From assembly GCA_963818855.1 (NCBI GenBank), contig CAWFUH010000012.1, positions 301,627-365,626 on the forward strand: a stretch of 64,000 nucleotides of DNA, written 5' to 3'. How positions within the stretch are numbered: the first letter of the stretch is position 1; each line of letters starts with the position of its first letter. Origin of the DNA: Bog-159 sp963818855 (GTDB lineage Bacteria; Acidobacteriota; Terriglobia; Bryobacterales; Bryobacteraceae). Positions 1-8,761 of the stretch are shown here, piece by piece. The translations under genes were made by a program, and so were the position numbers. The notes beneath the pieces are model-generated. The model had not been told where the DNA came from, did no database searches, and was given only the letters and a program-made list of their open reading frames with translations.

Positions 1-91
1 TACTCCGTTTGCTTCATCTCTAGCCCGTATGCGCATTCGCCATAAAAATAAGCGATCCGCGAAGTGCCGGACGGCGCATTTCGGTGCCAGG

Positions 92-2263
92 ATGAGGCGC
101 TTTGCCACACGCGGCTGGATAATCTCCGCTGCGGCTTTGATGGCAGTTTTTCCCTGTTTGGCTTTACCGCCCGGCGTTCTGTATTCCACCACCGTACCTT
201 ATTCGGTCCCGTATGGTACGGGCACGGAGCTTCTGACGGCGCTGCCCAATATAAGTGTAGTGACGACGGATGCACCCGGGAACAGCTACGTGGCCGGATC
301 TATCTATGCGAACGGTTTGGCCAGCACGCCGGGCGTGGTGCAACCCGCATATGCCGGTGGAGCGTGCCCTGACGAATTTGGGATTCCGGTGAACGCTTGC
401 CCCGATGCGTTCATCGCCAAGTTCGATCCAAACGGGATGCTCCTGTTTCTGACCTACTTGGGCGGCACGGGCAGCGACATTCCGTATTTTCTCGCGCTAG
501 ACAATGCGGGCAATATCTACGTTGCCGGACAAACGAATTCGACCGATTTTCCACTGGCAGGCGCTCCGTGGCGGCCGGTTTTATCCGATGAGGGGACATT
601 TGTGGCAAAGCTTTCCGGAAATGGAAAGACGTTGATCTGGTCGACGGTATTAAACGGAGCGTTGCTTCAATTATCGATTGCGCCGGATGGCACCATTTAT
701 TATTTGGCCCAAACGACTGCAACGGCCAGTGGGCAAGTCTCGACGACGGTCGCCCTGACAGAGCTGAACCACTATGGCCAATTCGTAGCGACTGTGAACG
801 TGCCTTCAGGAACGGGGGCAGTGGCAGTTGGTGCGGATGGATCGGTCTACATCGGCGGACTAACCGCCACCGGTTCTGACGTCACTCCGACGGCTGGCGC
901 GTGGCGGACCACCTACAACGGAGGTACGGATGGCTTCGTCGCGCAAGTGAGTGCCAGTCTCTCGGGATTCACGTGGCTCACTTTGGCGGGCGGTAGTGAG
1001 ATGGATTCCGAGGCTGATGATAATGTCAGCCTGATTCAGCCGGCGCCGGACGGCACCTTGTGGATTGCCGGATACACGAACGAGTCCGATTTCCCCGTTC
1101 TGCCGGGCGCATGGCAGTCTTCTCCTAGGGGTAGCTTCCTGGTTCATCTTTCCGCGGACGGCTCGAATGCGCTGGCAGCCACCTACCTCCCCGCGGGCCC
1201 GTCCACCATCGCCCTGGATGGCAGCGGCAACGTGATCTTTAGCGCGCTCGACGGCAGCGGCTTCCCGGCCACTCCGGGAGCGCCGTGGCCCTGCGCGCAG
1301 CTTGTCGCGGGATCGCCGGGCGGATTTGCTCAGGGCTTTTTCGGAAAGATCGATGCAGCCGGTCAACTTCTGCTGTGGGGCACCTGGAACGGTCCTTCGG
1401 TTCCAGGCGGCCCCGCCGCCGTTAATGCAGACGGCGATGCTATTGTTGCGGGCAGTGACAATCAGGGCGACGTAATTCTAAGCGCGGTGACCACTGTACC
1501 CGGCCCACCGGCGCTGGTGGAGTCTTGTATCGCTCCATCCGGCTATCCTTTTTTGTCTGGGCCGCTGGCCGCCGGGGAACTCATTTCTATCTACGGCGCG
1601 GGATTCGGACCGGAGCAAGGCGTTACGGCACAGGCGTCCGGAAATACGATTGGAACCGAACTGGGCGGCGTGCAGGTGCTCATCGAAGGCGCACCCGCAC
1701 CGTTGATTTACGTCTCTTCGGCGCAGATCAACCTGGTAACTCCATATTTATTGAATGGGCGCAACACGGCGCACATTCAGATCGTGACCGCGAGTGCTGC
1801 CTCGAACGAAGTCGTCCTGGGCGTGCAAGCTGCAGCGCCGGAGATATTCGTGACCCAGGAAAGTGATGACATCAGCACTGCCGCTATTCTCAACCAGGAC
1901 AACACCGTCAATAGCCAGGGTAATCCGGCGCACGTAGGCGATACCGTGGCGATGTTCGCGTCCGGAGTAGGCCAGACGAATCCGCCGGGCGTAGACGGCG
2001 AGATTCCCCAAGCGGCGGGCGGCACCCCCGTACTTCCAATCATGGTGCAGTTGATGAGCGCCGGGACGGCTTCCCCGTCCGCAACAGTCACCTATGCCGG
2101 AAATGCACCAGGGCTGGTATCCGGCGTGACGCAGGTGAACTTTCAGGTGCCGTCAGTTAATCGGGTGGGCGCGGGCCCCTCCTATCCAGCCTGGATTGTT
2201 TTGTACGCCGGCGAAACGCCGAGCGGCCCAGTCGCGGAGGGTCCGGTAATCTGGTTCGAGTAG
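92..2263 (+). CDS. Exported beta-propeller-like protein with TIGR03437 C-terminal domain
   Basis: Predicted exported protein of 723 residues. The start at 92 gives a signal peptide (basic MRRFATR, then a hydrophobic stretch ending near CLALPPG); an in-frame ATG at 29 would add 21 polar residues and has no visible ribosome site. Residues about 30-480 hold repeats of the form DxxGNxYVAG and DGTLWIAGYT, as in SBBP-type beta-propellers. The last 220 residues match the TIGR03437 Solibacter-type domain: GAGFGPEQG, then SSAQINLVTPY, then VAMFASGVGQTNPPG. The exact role is unknown; such proteins are outer-surface or secreted. It converges on the RhaT-like gene with 36 bp between them and seems a single-gene unit. 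Confidence 0.85.
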   Translation: MRRFATRGWIISAAALMAVFPCLALPPGVLYSTTVPYSVPYGTGTELLTALPNISVVTTDAPGNSYVAGSIYANGLASTPGVVQPAYAGGACPDEFGIPVNACPDAFIAKFDPNGMLLFLTYLGGTGSDIPYFLALDNAGNIYVAGQTNSTDFPLAGAPWRPVLSDEGTFVAKLSGNGKTLIWSTVLNGALLQLSIAPDGTIYYLAQTTATASGQVSTTVALTELNHYGQFVATVNVPSGTGAVAVGADGSVYIGGLTATGSDVTPTAGAWRTTYNGGTDGFVAQVSASLSGFTWLTLAGGSEMDSEADDNVSLIQPAPDGTLWIAGYTNESDFPVLPGAWQSSPRGSFLVHLSADGSNALAATYLPAGPSTIALDGSGNVIFSALDGSGFPATPGAPWPCAQLVAGSPGGFAQGFFGKIDAAGQLLLWGTWNGPSVPGGPAAVNADGDAIVAGSDNQGDVILSAVTTVPGPPALVESCIAPSGYPFLSGPLAAGELISIYGAGFGPEQGVTAQASGNTIGTELGGVQVLIEGAPAPLIYVSSAQINLVTPYLLNGRNTAHIQIVTASAASNEVVLGVQAAAPEIFVTQESDDISTAAILNQDNTVNSQGNPAHVGDTVAMFASGVGQTNPPGVDGEIPQAAGGTPVLPIMVQLMSAGTASPSATVTYAGNAPGLVSGVTQVNFQVPSVNRVGAGPSYPAWIVLYAGETPSGPVAEGPVIWFE

Positions 2264-2299
2264 CCCACTGAGCGTGCGGCACATCGTTTACCGGTACTG

Positions 2300-3469
2300 C
2301 TAATGCACCGCGCGTCCTAAATAATTTCCATAACCTACAATCACCGTCGAAGCCACCAGCACAAACAAGCTAAGCGCGACCAGCCATTTCGTGCGCGTGC
2401 CGACGCCTTTCCACTCATGCAGCGCGATTCCCCACAGTGTGCTGAAGATGATGATACTGGCCATGTGCAGCGTCCAGCTCGAAAACTTGAAGGTGCCCAT
2501 CTGCGTTTCGCCCATGGTGTAGAAGAAGAACTGCATATACCAGGTGCTGCCCGCAATGGCGCAGAAGATGTAATTAGCCAACATCGGAGCGTATTCGACC
2601 TGCGCGGGGGCGGGCGCCAGCGCCACCGCCATCTCCTCGCCGGGCGCATCGATGGCCGATTCGATGATGGGCTCGGCCGCGCGCGCGGGAACCTCGCCGC
2701 GCAGCCTCGAGCTGAAATACTGGTATCCGGTATGGTTGCGGATATTGAGGACCAGGCACCATATGAAATTCGTCGTGAAGCCTCCGGCCAGCACCACAAC
2801 CAGCACCGGAAGACCCTGCCATAACACCGGCGTACCGTGTCGCAGCGTAATCTGCTTGATCGGATCGCCGGCCGCCAGTCCATAAGCGAAACAAGCGCTC
2901 ATGATGCCGGAAAACGTGGCCACCAGCAAGCCGCGCTTCAGGCTGAATTCGCGAATGGCGGCACGCTTCTGCTCTTCGGAGAGTTCCCGCTCCTTGGAGA
3001 CGCCCGCCGCGCCTGCAAATGCGATGCCGGTCAAGCAGATGGCTACCCCGCACAGGATCACCAGGCCGGAGCTTGTGCCGAGCACCTGCCGGGCGAACTC
3101 GCCGCGGAAGATCGGCGGCAGCAGCGTGCCGAATGCCGCCGTGTAACCCAGCACCATAGCCATGCCCAATGACATGCCCAGATAGCGCATGGTCAGGCCG
3201 AACGTGAGGCCGCCGGATCCCCACAGTACCCCAAACACGTAGGCCCAGAACAGGCTGCTGGCGGGAGTCTCGCGCAGGACGGCGAACAAATCGTTGGTCA
3301 TGGTCAGCGCCAACAGCCAGGGCATGATGATCCAACTGAAGATTCCGCCGGCCAGCCAGTAGGTCTCCCAAGCCCACTGTTTCACACCCCGAAAACCGAG
3401 GTAGAAGCTGGCGGAGGAGAGCCCTCCCAACCAGTGCAGAAACACGCCGAGCATGGGATTTGCGGTCAT
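2300..3469 (-). CDS. RhaT-like L-rhamnose/H+ symporter family permease
   Basis: Inner-membrane sugar permease of the drug/metabolite superfamily, 389 residues with about ten hydrophobic segments. Similarity to E. coli RhaT, recalled from memory, is clear at the N-terminus: GGxxSWIIMPW, VLWGSGGLTFGLTMRYLGMSLG, and the following GTLLPPI. RhaT couples L-rhamnose uptake to protons. Here no rhamnose catabolic genes are adjacent, so the substrate may be another sugar. Residues about 255-285 form a longer polar loop rich in Ala, Pro and Glu compared with E. coli RhaT. It is divergent from the rhomboid gene; a double-hairpin repeat lies between them. Confidence 0.8.
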   Translation of the reverse strand: MTANPMLGVFLHWLGGLSSASFYLGFRGVKQWAWETYWLAGGIFSWIIMPWLLALTMTNDLFAVLRETPASSLFWAYVFGVLWGSGGLTFGLTMRYLGMSLGMAMVLGYTAAFGTLLPPIFRGEFARQVLGTSSGLVILCGVAICLTGIAFAGAAGVSKERELSEEQKRAAIREFSLKRGLLVATFSGIMSACFAYGLAAGDPIKQITLRHGTPVLWQGLPVLVVVLAGGFTTNFIWCLVLNIRNHTGYQYFSSRLRGEVPARAAEPIIESAIDAPGEEMAVALAPAPAQVEYAPMLANYIFCAIAGSTWYMQFFFYTMGETQMGTFKFSSWTLHMASIIIFSTLWGIALHEWKGVGTRTKWLVALSLFVLVASTVIVGYGNYLGRAVH

Positions 3470-3602
3470 GGGGTACTTAAGCCCGAGTGTAACAAGCCTT
3501 CGGATACTTCGCAGGGCGCGCCATTAGAACCTTCGCGGCCTGCGAGGGCGCTCGGCGGACAAAACCACCAGCCACCAGCAACCAACCACCAGCCACGCCG
3601 GA

Positions 3603-3643
3603 GGCGGCCTGAGAGGCCGCCGCAGGCTGAGAGCCTGCCCCAC
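3603..3643 (+). repeat. Double-hairpin intergenic repeat, copy 1 (divergent variant)
   Basis: Two adjacent palindromes, GGCGGCCT-GAG-AGGCCGCC and GCAGGCT-GAG-AGCCTGC, followed by CCCAC. Layout matches the 43-bp copies elsewhere in the window, but stem bases differ on both arms so that pairing is kept. It ends 16 bp before the rhomboid start codon. Just upstream (about 3563-3595) is a low-complexity run of ACCACCAGCC-type units. Together these fill the 190-bp gap between rhaT and the rhomboid gene. Confidence 0.75.
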
Positions 3644-3659
3644 TGTACAATGAGGATGC

Positions 3660-4499
3660 ATGGACCAGCGCCGCATGTGCCCGAACTGCCGGGCCTTCAT
3701 TACCAGTCGCGATAAAGTATGCCCCTACTGCAATCAGCGCGTGGGGCCGCGCGCCATCGACCGCCGCGATCCGGGCGCCGTTCTGGGCGGCTTCATTCCG
3801 CACGCCCGCTTCGTCACCATGATCATCTTGACGATCAACGTCGGCCTGTATCTGGCCACCGTGCTTTTCAGCCAACGGTCTGGCCAAGGCGGCGGCCTTA
3901 TGAGTGTGGATGGGCGGACGCTCATCGAATTCGGGGCCAAGCTGCGCGCTGCCATTATCGGCTACGGGCAGTGGTGGAGGCTCGTAACCGCCGGATTCCT
4001 GCACGGAGGATTGCTGCACATCGGCATGAATTCCTGGGTGCTTTTCGATTTGGGCGCGCAGGTGGAAGACGTGTACGGCGCCAGCCGTTTGATTGTGGTT
4101 TATTTTCTGGCCACCGTCAGCGGGTTCCTGCTGAGCACTTTCTGGACCGCGGCGATATCGGTCGGCGCTTCGGCCGGGATCATGGGTCTGCTGGGCGCCA
4201 TGATCGCGCTGGGGGTGCGCAACCGCCACACCGCAGCCGGCGCTGCAATACACGGGATGTATGTTCGATGGGCGGTGTACATCCTGATTCTCGGCGTACT
4301 GCCCGGGCTGCATATCGATAATGCCGCGCATATTGGGGGGCTGGCAGCCGGGTTCGGTGTCGCGTACGTGGCTGGCACGCCGCGCGTCGAAACGGCCCCG
4401 GGCGAGCGGCTCTGGCGGATAGCGGCGGGGGCTTGCGTAGTGATAACGGCGGTCTGCTTTCTAAAGATGTACTTGTGGTTCTCGACCGGCATGCAATAA
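3660..4499 (+). CDS. Rhomboid-family intramembrane serine protease with N-terminal zinc ribbon
   Basis: Integral membrane protease of 279 residues that should cleave transmembrane substrates within the bilayer. An N-terminal zinc-ribbon-like CPNC(7-10)/CPYC(21-24) pair precedes the six-helix rhomboid core. Visible catalytic elements are WWRLVTAGFLHGGLLHIGMN with oxyanion Asn124, GASAG with nucleophile Ser171, and His224 in NAAHIGGLAAG. All key residues are present, so it is probably active. Substrates are unknown. The start follows a TGAGGA sequence. A small exported basic peptide is encoded 11 bp downstream and may be co-transcribed. Confidence 0.92.
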   Translation: MDQRRMCPNCRAFITSRDKVCPYCNQRVGPRAIDRRDPGAVLGGFIPHARFVTMIILTINVGLYLATVLFSQRSGQGGGLMSVDGRTLIEFGAKLRAAIIGYGQWWRLVTAGFLHGGLLHIGMNSWVLFDLGAQVEDVYGASRLIVVYFLATVSGFLLSTFWTAAISVGASAGIMGLLGAMIALGVRNRHTAAGAAIHGMYVRWAVYILILGVLPGLHIDNAAHIGGLAAGFGVAYVAGTPRVETAPGERLWRIAAGACVVITAVCFLKMYLWFSTGMQ

Positions 4500-4510
4500 A
4501 CTAAGGTTAT

Positions 4511-4702
4511 ATGCGCCTCCGTTATTTCCTGCCGGCTCTGCTGATCGGCGCGGGCCTGCTGCTGCCCGTACAGCCGGCTGCGCTGGCCAAGACCAGCTAC
4601 AAGCAACCGAAATTCAAGAAGTTTAAAGCCAAGAAGTTGAAGGCCGGGAAAAGGACCAAGGCGCACAAGATCCCCAAGCGCAAGGTTGTCAAACATCGTT
4701 AA
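4511..4702 (+). CDS. Small exported lysine-rich basic peptide
   Basis: A 63-residue protein with a clear signal peptide (MRLRYFLPALLIGAGLLLPVQPAALAK), leaving a mature tail of about 36 residues made almost wholly of Lys, Phe, Pro and Arg (KQPKFKKFKAKK, KIPKRKVVKHR). I know no family for it. A strongly cationic exported peptide could bind envelope polyanions or nucleic acid, but this is a guess. It begins 11 bp after the rhomboid stop, so the two probably share a transcript. Confidence 0.6.
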   Translation: MRLRYFLPALLIGAGLLLPVQPAALAKTSYKQPKFKKFKAKKLKAGKRTKAHKIPKRKVVKHR

Positions 4703-4703
4703 C

Positions 4704-4720
4704 GCGGCCCGTTAGGCCGC
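4704..4720 (+). terminator. Possible hairpin terminator after the small basic peptide gene
   Basis: A perfect 6-bp stem, GCGGCC-CGTTA-GGCCGC, starts 2 bp after the stop codon at 4702. There is no T-tract, so it may only stabilise the 3' end. From here to about 5050 I see no convincing gene; a 42-codon minus-strand frame (4712-4840) is open but has no recognisable content. Confidence 0.35.
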
Positions 4721-5049
4721 CTGCCTTTCGAGCGCGTTCTGCAGCGACAGATGATCCCCGTTGCCGCAAAGCCGCACCGTTATGAGCCGTTCGCTGATCG
4801 CGCAAACGCTCGCCAGTCTCGCCAAGAGCATACACTTCATGGTTACTCGATCTCAGTCCGACTTCCGCTGGGCCGCAGACATTTCTGATTGTCTCGACGT
4901 AGGGTGAAGCAGCGTGAATACGATGAGGAGTCTCTGGAGCGGGCACGAGTTGTGGAAGCCCCGCACGTCGCGTTCGTTGCGAGCAAGCCAGGCGGGTTAA
5001 GATCCTCGAGTACTTGCGCGCGCGGCCTCGCGGCCGGAAGCCTGGGCCG

Positions 5050-5196
5050 CTTGCATGCACCTGCCGGACTCCAGATTGGCGCAGTGTCGCCGGAGGAAAT
5101 CGCCGTCGGTATCACGAAAGCACCTATTATTTCTGTTGTGCCCGGTGCAAACAGAAATTCGACAACGATCCTGCGGCCGCGGTGGCTGCTGCATGA
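5050..5196 (+). pseudogene. Broken YHS-domain (metal-binding) gene remnant
   Basis: The C-terminal half of a YHS domain is readable around 5115-5185 as STYYFCCARCKQKFDNDP, with the typical YYFC..C..KF...P pattern. The expected preceding half (here GLQIGAVSPEEIAVG, resembling the CGMxV...PE part of YHS) is in another forward frame at about 5060-5115. A frameshift near 5110-5120 would explain this. YHS domains are small copper/heavy-metal-binding modules, stand-alone or in P-type ATPases. No intact flanking gene is seen. It lies 60 bp upstream of tRNA-Thr. An alternative is a short intact ORF from 5014 with an atypical N-terminus. Confidence 0.45.
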
Positions 5197-5254
5197 TCGT
5201 TCGCCGGCTGGACCACTGTAAGTGCCCGGAGGTCATGCGATACTGAAAAGGTTG

Positions 5255-5330
5255 GCCGGGATAGCTCAGTTGGCAGAGCGCTAGATTTGTAATCTTGAGG
5301 TCGCGGGTTCGACCCCCGCTCCCGGCTCCA
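5255..5330 (+). tRNA. tRNA-Thr (anticodon TGT)
   Basis: A 76-nt cloverleaf with 7-bp acceptor stem GCCGGGA/TCCCGGC, D-arm GCTC...GAGC, anticodon loop TTTGTAA (anticodon TGT, Thr), five-base variable loop, T-arm GCGGG-TTCGACC-CCCGC and an encoded CCA. The anticodon stem CTAGA/TCTTG has one T-T mismatch at positions 28-42; all other stems pair. Confidence 0.95.
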
Positions 5331-5910
5331 CGCACCAAGCCTGACTTGCACAGGCGAGCGGTGGTTCCAGTAAGCATAAACAGACGGCTCGCGCAAACAG
5401 GTAACGGATGCGCTGCAGCCGGCCAGCCCACCCATTACCGCACTGGCTTACGTGGTGGCCCCCGTATTCTTGAGCGTCACTGTAAAGTAGAAACGCCACG
5501 TACAACGAGCAAAACATGAACGCAACAGAATCCATAGCCGACACTGAAATGCTGCCGGCTTGAAGGTCACATAGGTCAGGTGAGAGAATTTCTGGCCGCA
5601 GAATCTGGATGGCTCGAAGAAGTGCTATGCCAACAGTGGCGGAACCAGCAGATGCTAAGCGGCAATGGTCCGGCCTCTGTTGCTTTGGCTATCGTGTTGC
5701 GGTCGCTCCCGGCTGGCGGGATAACGGATCTGCCCCTCTCTGCCGCCGCACCGGCCACGACCGGTGCCGATTTTGTTCGCCCCGATTCCCCCGGCCTTGG
5801 GGCCACAACCGACCCTCCGTCCGCTGGGGGAATGCGGCACGGGAACGGCCTATGACGCGCGCGCCGCGGGTACAAGCCTTACTACGCCGCGGCCGGCGTG
5901 GAGAACCGAA
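5331..5910. other. Non-coding stretch between tRNA-Thr and a secreted-protein gene
   Basis: About 580 bp. Short frames are open here (for example 5580-5855 forward), but none has a recognisable motif, signal peptide or good ribosome site. No duplicate of the tRNA 3' end was noticed, so there is no sign of an element integrated at this tRNA. Confidence 0.5.
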
Positions 5911-7173
5911 ATGAGAAAGCTACTATTCATCGGCGTGCTGATTACCGGCGCCGCCTGCGCGGAGGATGGCGGCTCAGCCGCACTGACCGCGTCAACTATA
6001 AACAATGGCACTCTGCCGGCCTACTTCACGAACATGAGTACCACCGGCATGGCGCTGATTGGTGGGAACGTATATTCCAATTACGGCGGCACCACCAACG
6101 GCTGTCTGCACCTCGGCGCGGGTCCGAACGCCGCCAATGACACGGGTCTGTGCGGATCCGCCTCGGGCATCAACCAGTTTTGGAACCTCTGGACGGCCGC
6201 GGGAAGCGCTAACCAGGCAGCCACCACGGACGGCTCGGGCAACTTGACCTGGTCGAATCTGGGCAGCATCGCAGGCACTCTCGCCGCGGCGCAATTTCCT
6301 TCGGCGTATGCCATGTCGAGCCACTGGTACCTGTCATGGGCACCCGTGGCGTCAACTTCCGGATCCCCGACCCTATACACATTGACGGGGCCTGCGCATA
6401 CCGGTCTGACCGTGGGCAAGGAGGCACAGGATTTGACCTTCAACCTCGCGCGCATCGTACAGTTCACCGGCGGGAGCCCCATCTCCGCACAGCGCGCCTT
6501 CTATATCTCCGCGCCCACGTACGCATTCACCGCCGCGAACACCATGTCCACCGCGGCCACCATGGCGATCTCAGGCGCTCCGGTACCCGGCACCAACGCC
6601 ACGATCACCCAATCAGTGGGCCTGTGGGTTCAGGACGGTGCTGCGGGCGGCACGCAGGCCGTGGGCTTCCGCGCGGACGCCCCCACCGGCGGCACGAACA
6701 ACTGGGCCAGCTACCTGAATGGCAATGTCAGCATCGGCAGTGGCTCCATCGGCAACGCCAGCGACAACACGCTGTTTGTACAAGGTCCCAGCACCAGCAA
6801 CACCAGGATGGTGGTCGAAGAGTCGTCCACCTCGCCAGGGGCCTCGCCCTTCTCCGTGGAAAATAGCGCGGGCACTGTCCAATTTGGCATAGACACGAGC
6901 AACAACACCATGCTGATTGGGGCGGCCAGCCAGCACGTCAATCGCGTCAGCGGTACCAACAAAGACGCTTGGGGGACGGCCACACTGGCCGGCGGCACGG
7001 TCACCGTTACCTTCACTACCGCTTACAATGCCCCGCCGGTGTGCGTCGCCAACAGCCAGGGGTCCACCAACGCGCTCAAGGTAGCGCCCAGCACGACAGC
7101 GGTGGTTTTCACCAGTTCGAGCGCATCCGACACCGGCAAAATTTCATACGTCTGCTTTGGTGACCCTAACTGA
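5911..7173 (+). CDS. Secreted protein with phage tail-fibre-like C-terminus, function unknown
   Basis: The start at 5911 gives a 420-residue protein with signal peptide MRKLLFIGVLITGAACAED; the frame is open from 5764 but the extra residues hide the signal. The body is rich in Gly, Ser, Thr and Asn with few charges. The middle (VGLWVQDGAAGGTQAVGF, WASYLNGNVSIGSG) and the last 80 residues (GGTVTVTFTTAYNAPPVC ... YVCFG) recall tail-fibre or surface glycan-binding modules of soil bacteria and phages. I do not know a named family. It ends 1 bp before the next secreted protein, so the pair is probably an operon. Confidence 0.7.
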   Translation: MRKLLFIGVLITGAACAEDGGSAALTASTINNGTLPAYFTNMSTTGMALIGGNVYSNYGGTTNGCLHLGAGPNAANDTGLCGSASGINQFWNLWTAAGSANQAATTDGSGNLTWSNLGSIAGTLAAAQFPSAYAMSSHWYLSWAPVASTSGSPTLYTLTGPAHTGLTVGKEAQDLTFNLARIVQFTGGSPISAQRAFYISAPTYAFTAANTMSTAATMAISGAPVPGTNATITQSVGLWVQDGAAGGTQAVGFRADAPTGGTNNWASYLNGNVSIGSGSIGNASDNTLFVQGPSTSNTRMVVEESSTSPGASPFSVENSAGTVQFGIDTSNNTMLIGAASQHVNRVSGTNKDAWGTATLAGGTVTVTFTTAYNAPPVCVANSQGSTNALKVAPSTTAVVFTSSSASDTGKISYVCFGDPN

Positions 7174-7174
7174 C

Positions 7175-8761
7175 ATGAAAAAACTGGCCCTACTCCTTGT
7201 CTTGCTGGACGGCTGTCTGGCCGCCCAATGCAACATCTATAACGCGGGAGCAACCTGCCCCAACTCCGGTACGATTCCGGGCACTTCGCCCGCGGAGACC
7301 TGGGCCGGCGCGCCGAATTACCAGTTGTTCGCGAATGGCAGCAAGACGTCTTTCAATAACATTTACACGAACTTCGCCGCTTCGCCTCAGCCACTAACTC
7401 AGCCTTGTGCGCAGGTTGTGCCCATGACGCCGTCGTACATCCAGACGGATTTGGATAGTAACCCATCCTGCCCAACCAGCGGAGTCTGCAACTACGACAA
7501 TGTGATCGTCGAGGCGAACTACATCCGTTCCCTGGTGGCTGCGCCGCCGAACGGCGCCGGCCTGACTTGCGTGGACATCAACATCTGGGCCGTGCCCTTT
7601 GCGGCATCTGCGGCTTATTTGGCAAGCGGCTTGAATTATTGCGGCACGTACGGAACCTGTTACACGACCACCACTGCGGAAACCGCGACGCTCACGGTCT
7701 TCACCACGGTTCTGAACTGGCTGCACAGCACCTATCCCAGCGTGAAGATTCACATAGCTCCGACCGTCGACAGCTACTCGAACTCGATGTGTGGCATCGC
7801 CACCGGCCATACCGGATCGAGTTACAACTACACGGAGTCGCAAATTCAGGACTGCATGGTGCCCATCTACGCGGCGATCGTAAAGACCGTCTGGGTGGAC
7901 AACTTCTCGGCGGAGCACGAAGCCTGCGGCGTGGAGGCGCTGTACATGGGGGTGTCGAGCGGCGGCCCGAATGGCGGCTGCTGGCTTTCGGTCGCGGATA
8001 ACAATACCTTCATCGCTGCGGTAGCCGCCGCGATCCGCGCCACTAGCCGGAACCCCGCGATCAAGATCGGGTTCGGCGCCACTACTTCCGATGATACTGG
8101 AGACGCTCCGGGACATAGTTGCGCTTCTCCCGGGTCCACCAGTTACTGGTGCTCGGCCATCGGCAAATTGATGGGCTGCTCCGGAGCGACTAACGTGCTG
8201 GACTACGCGAGCGTGCACACCTACCCCAACGAGGGCGGCTCGGCCACGCAATACGCCACGCTGGCGCCCACAACCTCCGGGATGCTGAATTCCTACAGCC
8301 TGATGCTGGCCAATGTGCCCGCGTGCAAAACCAAGGTGGCCGATGAGGGCGGATTTGTCAGGTGGGGTTGCAGCACGTGCACCGGCGATGGCGGCACTTA
8401 CCTCAATATGCCCTACGTCCAGTTCATCAATGACGGATCGTTCGCGGCATGGGTGCACGCGTACTTCACCTGGGCGCGTGCCAACCGACTGGCCTTCGCG
8501 AGTATCTTCTCGTGCAGCGAAGGGCTGATCATGCTCAGCGACGACGCGAACAACATGCGCTGCAGTAACGGGGTGAACAGCACCGGCCTTGGTTCCAGAG
8601 TAGATAACTACGATGTGAACGTGATGCAGGCGCTCGCCGCCCTCGGCAGCGGCGGCTCTATGGTCTCTGCCGACGGGCTGCTCTATGGGGCGTCCGGCGA
8701 GGGGCCGCAATCGTCCATTCAAGGCGTTGGGCACCTCTCTGGAGTCGGTAGCATCCGATGA
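7175..8761 (+). CDS. Secreted Cys-containing protein, probable clan GH-A-like glycoside hydrolase
   Basis: The start at 7175 (MKKLALLLVLLDGCLAAQC) gives a signal peptide and 528 residues; it is 1 bp after the upstream stop. The mature protein has many cysteines, suggesting disulphides. Strand-like segments in order suggest a (beta/alpha)8 barrel: VDINIWAVPF, VKIHIAPTVD, NFSAEHE with candidate acid/base Glu247 or Glu249, IKIGFGATTSD, DYASVHTYP (343-351), and KVADEGG with candidate nucleophile Glu391. The DxxxxHxY strand followed by a strand ending in Glu is typical of clan GH-A. No specific GH family is assigned and the substrate is unknown. The upstream neighbour may supply binding or attachment. 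Confidence 0.65.
   Translation: MKKLALLLVLLDGCLAAQCNIYNAGATCPNSGTIPGTSPAETWAGAPNYQLFANGSKTSFNNIYTNFAASPQPLTQPCAQVVPMTPSYIQTDLDSNPSCPTSGVCNYDNVIVEANYIRSLVAAPPNGAGLTCVDINIWAVPFAASAAYLASGLNYCGTYGTCYTTTTAETATLTVFTTVLNWLHSTYPSVKIHIAPTVDSYSNSMCGIATGHTGSSYNYTESQIQDCMVPIYAAIVKTVWVDNFSAEHEACGVEALYMGVSSGGPNGGCWLSVADNNTFIAAVAAAIRATSRNPAIKIGFGATTSDDTGDAPGHSCASPGSTSYWCSAIGKLMGCSGATNVLDYASVHTYPNEGGSATQYATLAPTTSGMLNSYSLMLANVPACKTKVADEGGFVRWGCSTCTGDGGTYLNMPYVQFINDGSFAAWVHAYFTWARANRLAFASIFSCSEGLIMLSDDANNMRCSNGVNSTGLGSRVDNYDVNVMQALAALGSGGSMVSADGLLYGASGEGPQSSIQGVGHLSGVGSIR

Noticed and set aside
2574..3377. Second long frame within the RhaT-like gene
   Set aside because: Same strand but different frame, Arg/Gly-rich with no domain; the RhaT frame has clear family motifs.
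4712..4840. 42-codon minus-strand frame MKCMLLARLASVCAISERLI...
   Set aside because: No signal of a family, weak ribosome site, and it overlaps a likely terminator; too little to call a gene.
5580..5855. 91-codon forward frame before the secreted-protein pair
   Set aside because: No start context or domain, and a Pro/Ala/Gly-rich second half typical of random GC-rich sequence.
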